Positions 1 to 4,983 of a DNA stretch of 7,177 nucleotides are shown piece after piece. Where the stretch lies: positions 1-7,177 of the forward strand of contig JAJYZN010000144.1 in NCBI GenBank assembly GCA_021799915.1, read 5' to 3'. A model generated the notes under the pieces. That model was not told the origin of the DNA. It saw only the letters and a program-made list of their open reading frames with translations, and did not search any database. A program made the position numbers and the translations under genes. This stretch comes from Actinomycetes bacterium. GTDB taxonomy: Bacteria > Actinomycetota > Acidimicrobiia > Acidimicrobiales > RAAP-2. Numbering within the stretch: position 1 is the stretch's first letter; each line of letters starts with the position of its first letter.

Positions 1-1
1 G

Positions 2-145
2 CAGATCGTGACTCCACTCCTCCGGCAGCGCAACCCAGAAGCCCGTCAGCGAGCGGTCGACGCCGCCGCCGACGTTGCCAAGCTCGGTCAGGCATTGCGC
101 TCCAGCCTGCTCCGGCGGGAGCTCCGTCGGCACTTCGGTCACTGA
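2..145 (+). CDS. C-terminal fragment of a probable MerR-family transcriptional regulator
   Basis: The frame is open from the left edge and ends at TGA 143-145, giving 47 residues (QIVTPLLRQRNPEARQRAVD onward, ending RRHFGH). The fragment is Arg/Ala/Leu-rich and helical, with the pattern 'P-L-L-R-Q-R-N-P-E-A-R' followed by a helix ending in 'LRSSLLRRELRR'. From memory this resembles the C-terminal effector/dimer helix of actinobacterial MerR-type regulators (the Rv1828/Rv1830, FtsR-like group). Those genes commonly sit directly beside a DUF151/BFN gene, as happens here 65 bases downstream. The DNA-binding N-terminus lies outside the window, so the family call rests on a short tail plus context. 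The coding status of the frame is more secure than the family name. Confidence 0.5.
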   Translation, partial: QIVTPLLRQRNPEARQRAVDAAADVAKLGQALRSSLLRRELRRHFGH

Positions 146-210
146 CCAGCGACCACGGCCACGGGTCGTGCGGCGCACGAACGCCCTCATGTCGGAGCTA
201 CATTTTCATC

Positions 211-714
211 ATGGTCGAAGTGCGCTTGCGGGCTGTCCGGGTCGACCTCCAGTCGAACACTCCGGTCCTCCTCCTTCAAGAGACCGAAGGTGAGGGGCGC
301 ACCCTTCCCATATTCATCGGCACCCCGGAAGCGGCGGCGATCGCGTACGCCCTCCAAGAGGTCGCCATGCCACGCCCCATGACCCACGACCTCATCAAGG
401 AGCTCTTGGACTCGCTGGACGCCGACCTGGAGCGGGTCGTCATCACCGAGCTCCGCACATCGACGTACTTCGCCGAGATGCAGCTCCGAAAGGGCGCGCA
501 GCAGACGACGATCTCCTGCCGGCCCTCCGACGCCGTCGCCGTGGCCGTGAGGACGGGAAGCTCTCTGTACGTGGACGACGAGCTCATGGACTCAGAGGGG
601 ATCATGTTGGCCATCGAAGGCGACGGCGATGATGAAGACCCGAACCCGGACGAGATCGTCGGTCAGTTTCGTGAATTTCTGGACTCCATCAGGCCCGAGG
701 ACTTCGGATCGTGA
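211..714 (+). CDS. Bifunctional nuclease family protein (BFN / DUF151)
   Basis: This is a 167-residue soluble protein of the BFN/DUF151 family, named from plant proteins with DNase/RNase activity; the bacterial role is poorly defined. The domain spans roughly residues 4-135. Family hallmarks visible are the opening beta strands (VEVRLRAVRVD), LPIFIGTPEAAAI (32-44), RPMTHDLI (55-62), the TYFAEMQL strand (85-92) and the conserved SCRPSDAVAVAVR (102-114). The tail from about residue 137 is strongly acidic (DGDGDDEDPNPDE) and ends in a helix, as in many actinobacterial members. ATG 211 was chosen because the domain begins immediately after it; a GGAG lies 13 bases upstream (194-197), which is rather distant. 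The upstream neighbour looks like a MerR regulator, a pairing typical of actinobacteria. The stop overlaps the GTG of the lipoprotein gene (GTGA), so the two are probably co-translated. Confidence 0.93.
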   Translation: MVEVRLRAVRVDLQSNTPVLLLQETEGEGRTLPIFIGTPEAAAIAYALQEVAMPRPMTHDLIKELLDSLDADLERVVITELRTSTYFAEMQLRKGAQQTTISCRPSDAVAVAVRTGSSLYVDDELMDSEGIMLAIEGDGDDEDPNPDEIVGQFREFLDSIRPEDFGS

Positions 715-1388
715 TCGAGGCAGAGGGAGGGGATACCAGGGCGCAGCGCTATCGAGGCTCACATGGCGCCCCTTACAGGGCTCTGCTGGTGGCCTTGGTC
801 ACGGCCGGTCTCGTCCTGGCCGGGTGCTCCTCGACCACGACCACGTCGTCTGCCCGGCCACGTGGGACCTCCTCGACCACGAGCACCTCGGCGCCGGCAT
901 CGGCGTCGAGTTCGACCAGTTCTCCGACGACCACGACGAGCCCACCTTCAGCTAGTGGAGTCTCCACGTGCGCACCATCGCAGCTGGCCGTGTCGGTGCC
1001 GCACGGAGAGGGCGCGGCGGGGACCGTCTATTCGACCGTCACCCTCACCAATACCTCTTCGACGGAATGTTCCCTGAAGGGCTATCCGGGGATGCAGCTC
1101 CTCTCCGCCTCTGGAGCGTCGCTGCCCACCAACGTGATTCGCGGGGGGTCGTTCCTGACAGCGAAGGCCAATCAGCCTCCCGGTGTGGTGGTACTGCCGC
1201 CCGGGCAGGCGGCAGCGTACAGTCTCACCTACGGGGACAACCCGGTCGGAACGGAAACGTCGTGCCCGACGTCGGCGAAGGTGGAGATCACCCCGCCCAA
1301 CGACTACACGTACGCCGTGGTCACAGCCCGGATCACGGCATGTGACGGGGGCGACATCTACGTGTCGCCGGTGTACCAGGTCGGCTGA
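711..1388 (+). CDS. Secreted lipoprotein with Ser/Thr-rich linker and DUF4232 domain
   Basis: This 225-residue protein begins at GTG 711, sharing four bases with the stop of the BFN gene; GAGG at 697-700 can serve as Shine-Dalgarno. The N-terminus holds a hydrophobic signal segment (ALLVALVTAGLVLAGC, about 24-39) ending in a lipobox, LAGC, so Cys39 should be lipidated and the mature protein anchored outside the membrane. Residues 40-85 form a low-complexity Ser/Thr/Pro/Ala linker, probably a wall-spanning tether and possibly glycosylated. Residues 86-225 match the DUF4232 pattern: an initial CAPSQLAVSV strand, 'VTLTNTSSTECSLKGYPG', a 'VVLPPGQAAAYSLTY' strand and four cysteines (87, 120, 185, 211) that could form two disulfides. 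DUF4232 has no established biochemical function. The start is less sure than the frame: a GTG in the hydrophobic stretch is possible but would spoil the signal peptide. Confidence 0.88.
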   Translation: MIEAEGGDTRAQRYRGSHGAPYRALLVALVTAGLVLAGCSSTTTTSSARPRGTSSTTSTSAPASASSSTSSPTTTTSPPSASGVSTCAPSQLAVSVPHGEGAAGTVYSTVTLTNTSSTECSLKGYPGMQLLSASGASLPTNVIRGGSFLTAKANQPPGVVVLPPGQAAAYSLTYGDNPVGTETSCPTSAKVEITPPNDYTYAVVTARITACDGGDIYVSPVYQVG

Positions 1389-1450
1389 GCCCGACTGCCG
1401 GCACGGCGCATCTCGGCGCGACGAGCGACTGCCGACGAGAAGGGGAACCG

Positions 1451-1458
1451 AGGGGAGG
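1451..1458 (+). promoter_or_regulatory. Strong Shine-Dalgarno of the SDR gene
   Basis: AGGGGAGG lies 5 bases before ATG 1464 and fixes the SDR start. It sits in a 75-base gap after the lipoprotein gene. No hairpin with a T-run is visible in that gap, so read-through from the upstream genes is possible. Confidence 0.7.
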
Positions 1459-1463
1459 CGTCG

Positions 1464-2264
1464 ATGGCGGACTGCAGACGAGTGCTGGTGACGGGCGCCG
1501 GCCGGGCGGTGGGTCGGGCGACCGCCGTCGAGCTCGCATCCAGAGGCCACTTCGTCGTGGCCACGGCGAGGGATCCTTCGCTCCTCGACGACCTCGAGGT
1601 GGGGCGGCGCCTCGCCCTCGACGTGACGGATGCCAACTCAGTCATCTCCGTGCACGACGAGGTGGGTGAGCTCGATGCCATCGTGAACAACGCGGCGATC
1701 AATCCCCACGGTCCGCTCGAAGACTTCCCTCTCGACCGGCTTGTCGGCGCGATCGACACCAACGCCGTTGGCGCCTTACGGGTGGTGCAGCCGGTGCTTG
1801 GGGCATGGCGGTCCCGGGGGAGCGGGGTCATCGTGAACGTCAGCTCGGTGCAGGGACGGGTGGGTACGCCGCTGGAGGGCGCCTACGCGGCGTCCAAGTT
1901 CGCCCTCGAGGCCATCTCCGAGGTCCTCCACTACGAGCTGGGGCACTTCGGCATCAGGGTGGTCGTGGTGGAACCCGGCTACGTCGCACCGGGGATGAAG
2001 GCCGGAGCCGACCATGCCGGCCCGCCGGAGTACGACGAGCTCAGGCGTCAGTGGGCCGGGACCTCCGCGACCCTCACCGCCGGGGAGGGTCGGACGCCCC
2101 CCGAAGTGGTCGCCCGGGTCATCGCCGACGCGCTGGAAGATCCCGGGACGCCGCTACGCGTGGAAGTGGGACCTGACGCCCAGATGGTGCTGGCGGCCCG
2201 CCGCGACCTCGACGACAAGGCATTCGAGGCGGCGATGCGCGGGGTCCTCGGCCTCACCTGGTGA
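1464..2264 (+). CDS. SDR family NAD(P)-dependent oxidoreductase
   Basis: This is a 266-residue classical short-chain dehydrogenase/reductase. The Rossmann dinucleotide motif is TGAGRAVG (10-17); the usual TGxxxGxG has Ala15 in place of the middle glycine. 'LDVTD' (52-56) fits the adenine-ring contact, NNAA (75-78) is the structural motif, and the catalytic tetrad can be read as Asn100, Ser128 (in NVSSVQG), Tyr141 and Lys145 (YAASK). PGYV (171-174) follows the active site as expected. 'TARD' at the end of beta2 (34-37) places a basic residue where NADP-preferring members often have one, so NADPH use is a reasonable guess. The C-terminal substrate loop (about 175-260) gives no substrate identity. 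The 3' end overlaps the convergent YihY-like gene by 11 bases. Family certain, reaction unknown. Confidence 0.93.
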   Translation: MADCRRVLVTGAGRAVGRATAVELASRGHFVVATARDPSLLDDLEVGRRLALDVTDANSVISVHDEVGELDAIVNNAAINPHGPLEDFPLDRLVGAIDTNAVGALRVVQPVLGAWRSRGSGVIVNVSSVQGRVGTPLEGAYAASKFALEAISEVLHYELGHFGIRVVVVEPGYVAPGMKAGADHAGPPEYDELRRQWAGTSATLTAGEGRTPPEVVARVIADALEDPGTPLRVEVGPDAQMVLAARRDLDDKAFEAAMRGVLGLTW

Positions 2265-3309
2265 TCCCGGTCCATGGTCCGCGGACCGGGTCAGCTCGGG
2301 TATCAGGGGAGGTCGGGCGTTGGTCACCCGAGGCGCTCCCGTCGGGTGTGGGCTGGTCGAAGCTCACCTGGACGTGCTGACCGGGCCGTCGTACACCTTG
2401 GGCTGACAGGTACTCCAGCACCCGCCGGTCGGCTTCCGTGAGCGGTGGGGGCACGAGGCTCCTCGGCCACAGGTGACGGGCCTTCACCACGTTCAGCTCG
2501 GCCACGTAGAGAGTCATCTCCGCTCCGAGGTACAGCCAGGCCACCAGGCCGAGAACGGTGCCGAAGAACCCGTAGACCTGGCTGGCATGCCGGAGCGTGT
2601 GATCGATCAGCAGGGTGCCGCCGTAGAGGAGCGCCGTCCAGGTGATCCCGCCGGCGACTGCTCCGGGGACCAGGTGGCGCGTCGGCACCTGGCGCGGGGT
2701 GAGCAGGCGGAAAGCCACCACGTACAGCAGGACGTTCAGGATCAGGGTCAAGACGGTGGTGCCGACGAGCGCGATGATGGGCAGACCCGAAGCGAAGCTC
2801 GACACCCCGGTGGCGGCCGCACTGAGCACGAGGAACGCTCCGACCGCCCCCATCATGGTGTACGTGCGGGCCAATCGGGTCCAGAAGCTCGGACGGTCCA
2901 CACCGGGAATGTTCCAGACCTCGGACATGGCGTACTGCCCTGCCTGCACCGCCCCCTGCGATCCCCAAAGGAGACCCACAATCCCGACGACGAGCCCGAG
3001 CGCACTGTTGTCGTGGAGGGTCGTGATGTTCTTCTGAAGGTCGGTGCCGACGACCGGGAACTGGGCCAGCGCCGAGTGCTCGACGCTGGCGGTGAACGAC
3101 GGGTTCCCTCCGACGGTCATGCCGAGGACCGTGAAGAGCAAAAGGAGGAGCGGGAACAGCGAGATGAAGCCGTAGTAGGCGATGAGGGCGGCGAGAGATC
3201 CGGCACGGTCGTCGCCGAATTTCTTCACGACTCCGAAGGCGAACGCAACGGCTGGGACGTGCTGTTGGAACCGGTCTACGCGCCGGAGTGCGCCTGCGAC
3301 GGGATTCAT
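2254..3309 (-). CDS. YihY/BrkB-family (virulence factor BrkB) inner-membrane protein
   Basis: This is a 351-residue polytopic membrane protein of the YihY/UPF0761 (BrkB) family. Its function is unsettled: it was once called RNase BN, which is wrong, and transport or envelope roles have been proposed. The family signature 'KKFGDDRAGSLAALIAYYGFISLFPLLLLL' begins about residue 29. Hydrophobic segments follow at about 38-66, 104-117, 154-172, 176-203, 216-237 and 245-272, the last containing GFFGTVLGLVAWLYLGAEMTLYVAELN, typical of the family. The C-terminus from about 283 is cytosolic, hydrophilic and Pro/Arg-rich. ATG 3309 (MNPVAGALRRVDRFQQ) is preferred because family members begin in this way. 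An in-frame GTG at 3348 would add 13 residues; neither has a strong Shine-Dalgarno. It lies 81 bases after fluC copy B on the same strand, so it may be transcribed with the fluoride operon, though a functional link is not evident. It ends inside the convergent SDR gene. Confidence 0.9.
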   Translation of the reverse strand: MNPVAGALRRVDRFQQHVPAVAFAFGVVKKFGDDRAGSLAALIAYYGFISLFPLLLLLFTVLGMTVGGNPSFTASVEHSALAQFPVVGTDLQKNITTLHDNSALGLVVGIVGLLWGSQGAVQAGQYAMSEVWNIPGVDRPSFWTRLARTYTMMGAVGAFLVLSAAATGVSSFASGLPIIALVGTTVLTLILNVLLYVVAFRLLTPRQVPTRHLVPGAVAGGITWTALLYGGTLLIDHTLRHASQVYGFFGTVLGLVAWLYLGAEMTLYVAELNVVKARHLWPRSLVPPPLTEADRRVLEYLSAQGVRRPGQHVQVSFDQPTPDGSASGDQRPTSPDTRADPVRGPWTGITR

Positions 3310-3390
3310 CGGGTTCCCACTCTTGCAGGTCCACGTCCTGACTCCCACACCGTCGCCACTCTCGGGTAGTGACGCCAGTGGTGGCGGCAG

Positions 3391-3768
3391 TCAAGAAGCC
3401 AGGCCGATCACCAGTCCGGCGGCGGCGGCACCGAGGCCGACGAGGACGCTCACCGACACCGTGCCGAAGGCCTCGAGCCACTGGCCGTCCTCGGCGAGAC
3501 GCACTGACTCGAAGCTGAACGTCGAGAAGGTGGTGAACGCACCGCAGAACCCGGTCCCCAGGAGCGAGATCCCTGCCGCCGACAGGTGACCGTTCAGCTC
3601 GAGACCGGTGAGGAACCCGAGGAGAAGAGATCCGCTGATGTTGACAAGGAAGGTGCCCCACGGCAGCTCCGATTCGACACGCAGGGTCACGAAACGGTCG
3701 AGCAGGTACCGGCTCGGCGCCCCGATCAGGCCGCCGGCCGCCACGCAGAGAACCAGGCCGACGTTCAT
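3391..3768 (-). CDS. crcB: Fluoride channel subunit FluC/CrcB, copy B
   Basis: This 125-residue four-helix membrane protein of the FluC (CrcB) family forms dual-topology fluoride channels that let toxic F- leak out of the cytoplasm. Motifs present are GGLIGAPSRY (12-21, with the conserved Arg20), WGTFLVNISGS (37-47, with pore Asn43), and GFCGAFTTFSTF (73-84), holding the TTFSTF box whose phenylalanines (Phe81, Phe84) line the fluoride path. Four hydrophobic segments lie at about 4-24, 38-57, 65-86 and 99-123. ATG 3768 is chosen because the TM1 motif starts right after it and it overlaps the DUF190 stop (ATGA). No Shine-Dalgarno is visible, so translation is probably coupled. The frame continues upstream to 3864, but that stretch overlaps the DUF190 gene and looks non-coding. 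Its partner is probably the second FluC at 4022-4546. Confidence 0.94.
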   Translation of the reverse strand: MNVGLVLCVAAGGLIGAPSRYLLDRFVTLRVESELPWGTFLVNISGSLLLGFLTGLELNGHLSAAGISLLGTGFCGAFTTFSTFSFESVRLAEDGQWLEAFGTVSVSVLVGLGAAAAGLVIGLAS

Positions 3769-4016
3769 TCCGGTGGAGCAGACCGGTGAAGATCGACGCT
3801 CTCGACATCGCCGGGGAGAACCGTGCTGCGACGGCTCTTCCCCGAGGTGCCCGCACCGCTCCATCCGGCGAAGGCCGTCGCACCTCGAAGGAGGGACGAG
3901 CGGGTGCGAGCGGGGGTGGCGGTCACCAGGCTGCGGTGGTGTGCGCGGTCGCGGACGCCGAGCATCATCGTCACGCCGGTCCCCGTTCGCCCGCCGGTGA
4001 GGTGGTGCTCGTCCAT
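3765..4016 (-). CDS. DUF190 domain-containing small protein between the two fluC genes (divergent)
   Basis: This 83-residue protein is not obvious at first sight, but it aligns without gaps by eye to the DUF190 pattern. 'MMLGVRDRAHHRSL' matches the usual 'IYIGE.D..HHRPLY', and 'GATAFAGWSGAGTSGKSRRSTVL' matches 'GATVLRG..GFG..S..HTA..L'. It is short for the family (usually about 100-120 residues): the closing 'DLPVVIEIVD' strand is replaced by LPGDVESVDLHRSAPPE, so it may be truncated or decaying. DUF190 genes often accompany fluC/crcB, but no function is established; a role as a small cytosolic modulator of the channel is inference. ATG 4016 has AGGAG 11 bases upstream (4028-4032). The alternative GTG 4025 overlaps the fluC-A stop but is only 2 bases from that AGGAG. 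The stop overlaps the fluC-B ATG, which ties the three genes into one translational unit. Confidence 0.72.
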   Translation of the reverse strand: MDEHHLTGGRTGTGVTMMLGVRDRAHHRSLVTATPARTRSSLLRGATAFAGWSGAGTSGKSRRSTVLPGDVESVDLHRSAPPE

Positions 4017-4021
4017 CGGCG

Positions 4022-4546
4022 TCACGGCTCCTGGTGCCGTGGGGATCGGGTACCGGCGAGGGTCCTGGCCAGGGTGATGCCGGCCCAGACGGCCAGAAGG
4101 CCTCCGACCAGGGTGACCCCGACGTAGGCGGCGGCCACCGGCACCCGGCCGTGGCGCGCCAGGGTCACGGCTTCCACGGCGAAGGTGGAGAACGTGGTGT
4201 AGGCACCGATGAACCCGGTCCCGATCAGCATGCGGGGGAGCCGTCGCCGAGGAATGTGCACGGCCAGGAGGACCAGAACGAGTCCCAGAGCGGCGCTACC
4301 GGTGAGATTGATCGCCAACGTCGCCCACGGGAACCCCTCGGGCGGGGTGGGTATGGCCAGCGCCACGGCGTAACGGGCGACGGCCCCGAGCGCCCCCCCT
4401 GCGGCCAGTACCCCGAGCAGGAGCGCTTGAGATCTCCCGATAGCCCCGGGACGGTGTGCTCCGGTCCGACCACCGCCCGGTGCCAGCGGGAGCACGTCGA
4501 CATCTGGATCGATGGGGGCATGCGCCACGCCGTCCTCCGCCCGCAT
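4022..4546 (-). CDS. crcB: Fluoride channel subunit FluC/CrcB, copy A, with N-terminal extension
   Basis: This is a 174-residue FluC (CrcB) family fluoride channel subunit. Hydrophobic helices lie at about 41-65, 74-96, 106-124 and 136-164. Signature residues are GGALGAVARY (50-59, Arg58), WATLAINLTGS (74-84, pore Asn80) and GFIGAYTTFSTF (111-122, Phe119 and Phe122). About 40 residues precede TM1 and contain PIDPDVDVLPLAP; a similar 'DPDVD' segment is, from memory, common in actinobacterial CrcB proteins. The start is set by AAGGAGGGA ending 7 bases before ATG 4546. An in-frame ATG at 4567 would put that perfect Shine-Dalgarno inside the gene and has none of its own. It is the first gene after the fluoride riboswitch and is followed by DUF190 and the second fluC. 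Two dissimilar adjacent FluC proteins usually form a heterodimer, with each subunit fixed in one orientation. Confidence 0.95.
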   Translation of the reverse strand: MRAEDGVAHAPIDPDVDVLPLAPGGGRTGAHRPGAIGRSQALLLGVLAAGGALGAVARYAVALAIPTPPEGFPWATLAINLTGSAALGLVLVLLAVHIPRRRLPRMLIGTGFIGAYTTFSTFAVEAVTLARHGRVPVAAAYVGVTLVGGLLAVWAGITLARTLAGTRSPRHQEP

Positions 4547-4554
4547 CTTCGCTC

Positions 4555-4560
4555 CCTCCT
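4555..4560 (-). promoter_or_regulatory. Shine-Dalgarno of fluC-A, likely target of the riboswitch
   Basis: AGGAGG on the minus strand, 8 bases before ATG 4546, is the best ribosome-binding site of the fluoride operon. Its AGGAG (4560-4556) is exactly complementary to CUCCU in the aptamer (4597-4593), and GGGAG (4556-4552) can also pair with CUUCC (4584-4580) in the leader. It therefore could be hidden when the aptamer is unfolded. Confidence 0.65.
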
Positions 4561-4569
4561 TCTTCATTG

Positions 4570-4581
4570 CCCGATGTCGGG
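4570..4581 (-). other. Small inverted repeat in the riboswitch expression platform
   Basis: CCCGA-CA-TCGGG lies between the aptamer and the fluC-A Shine-Dalgarno. It can form a 4-5 bp GC-rich hairpin with a tiny loop. No U-run follows, so it is not a classical intrinsic terminator. It may help position the alternative pairing around the ribosome-binding site. Confidence 0.4.
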
Positions 4582-4590
4582 AAGATTCAG

Positions 4591-4637
4591 GTAGGAGCCA
4601 TCAGCCTCGCGGCGGTCACGGCGAGCCCCATCGCCGC
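4591..4637 (-). promoter_or_regulatory. Fluoride riboswitch (crcB motif) aptamer upstream of fluC-A
   Basis: Read on the minus strand, the leader contains GGCGAUGGGGCUCGCC, a short hairpin, and then CUGAUGGCUCCUAC, the conserved blocks of the fluoride riboswitch in the right order and spacing. All three helices form. P1 pairs GGGGCU (4629-4624) with GGCUCC (4599-4594), including two G-U pairs. The pseudoknot pairs GGCG (4635-4632) with CGCC (4623-4620) and can extend two more pairs outward. P3 is GCC (4613-4611) with GGC (4606-4604), closed by a GCGA tetraloop. The linker before P3 (GUGACC) is less A-rich than in the best-studied examples. The aptamer lies 45 bases before the fluC-A start and the RNA probably begins at its 5' edge. 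The conserved pairing and the downstream fluC genes make the call strong although no covariance model was run. Confidence 0.9.
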
Positions 4638-4642
4638 AAAGG

Positions 4643-4648
4643 ATCCTA
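4643..4648 (-). promoter_or_regulatory. Putative -10 element of the fluoride operon
   Basis: TAGGAT on the minus strand fits the actinobacterial TANNNT -10 pattern and would start transcription near G4637, exactly at the 5' edge of the aptamer. No convincing -35 hexamer is visible; that area is occupied by the 18-bp tandem repeats. Inferred by position. Confidence 0.4.
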
Positions 4649-4664
4649 GCATCGCGGCCATCCC

Positions 4665-4700
4665 ATACCGCCTGTACCGAGCACACCGCCGGTACCGAGC
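4665..4700. repeat. Two tandem 18-bp direct repeats upstream of the fluoride riboswitch
   Basis: ATACCGCCTGTACCGAGC (4665-4682) is followed immediately by ACACCGCCGGTACCGAGC (4683-4700), with 16 of 18 bases identical. The pair sits just upstream of the putative -10 on the minus strand, where an activator or repressor could bind on successive helical faces. The spacing of 18 is not a full number of turns, so co-operative same-face binding is not obvious. Confidence 0.6.
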
Positions 4701-4913
4701 CAACCGATCAGAAACCTCCGCCGAGCTTACGCGTACCCTCATCGGGGAGCCTGCGTTGCGGCGTCGAGATCGACACGGTGGTGGCCCGGGGCTTCGGTCT
4801 GTGTGAGGGAGCACCGGACGAGTCGACGCCGGGCTCCGACGATGAAGAAGGCTGCGGCCTACCAGCGGGTATGCCGGTCTGTCGTGCTGGTACGGTGGGA
4901 ACGTCGCGCGTCG
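4701..4913. other. Intergenic space between divergent fluoride and encapsulin operons, no gene seen
   Basis: The whole gap between the fluC-A start and the EncFtn start is about 437 bases. Its left part holds the riboswitch and repeats, its right part the promoter-like site and palindrome of the encapsulin operon. In this central stretch the open frames on either strand are short or run antisense through real genes, and none shows a recognisable protein, a good ribosome-binding site or an RNA fold. It probably carries upstream regulatory sequence for both operons. Confidence 0.5.
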
Positions 4914-4919
4914 TAGGGT
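4914..4919 (+). promoter_or_regulatory. Putative -10 element of the encapsulin operon
   Basis: TAGGGT fits TANNNT and would place the start of transcription around 4926, inside the 19-bp palindrome. A -35 hexamer is not clear. This is a weak positional inference; a TACGGT at 4891-4896 is an alternative. Confidence 0.3.
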
Positions 4920-4923
4920 GGCG

Positions 4924-4942
4924 GGGCACCATGATGGTGCCC
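4924..4942. promoter_or_regulatory. Perfect 19-bp palindrome, candidate operator of the encapsulin operon
   Basis: GGGCACCAT-G-ATGGTGCCC consists of two exact 9-base arms around a single central base, 41 bases before the EncFtn GTG. Length and symmetry are those of a homodimeric repressor site, and it would cover the predicted transcription start. It does not resemble an IdeR/DtxR or Fur box that I recognise. It could alternatively form an RNA hairpin in the leader, but a one-base loop would force several central pairs open. Confidence 0.6.
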
Positions 4943-4983
4943 ATGGACCGCCAGTGAACGATATCGGCAGGTGAGGAGGAGAA

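Noticed and set aside
840..955. Repetitive Ser/Thr codons as a tandem DNA repeat
   Set aside because: No fixed repeat unit is present; it is the low-complexity linker of the lipoprotein.
948..1550. Antisense 200-codon frame opposite the DUF4232 lipoprotein
   Set aside because: Arg/His-rich composition typical of a reverse-strand shadow; the plus-strand gene is well supported.
3769..3864. N-terminal extension of fluC-B to an upstream start
   Set aside because: It overlaps the DUF190 gene, has no FluC-like residues, and the ATG at 3768 has the family start and an ATGA overlap.
2324..3883. 519-codon open frame on the minus strand across YihY, fluC-B and DUF190
   Set aside because: It is an Arg/Pro-rich out-of-frame reading of three recognisable genes in high-GC DNA and matches no family.
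4570..4581. CCCGA/TCGGG hairpin as an intrinsic terminator of the riboswitch
   Set aside because: The stem is only 4-5 bp and no U-run follows; the next bases are the start region of fluC-A.
4587..4814. Minus-strand open frame ending in a hydrophobic stretch (YGMAAMLGSFAAMGLAVTAARLM), looking like a small membrane protein before fluC-A
   Set aside because: The hydrophobic part is the fluoride aptamer read as codons. The likely transcription start (about 4637) lies downstream of both possible start codons, no good ribosome-binding site is present, and the Arg/Tyr-rich part is simply the 18-bp repeats translated.
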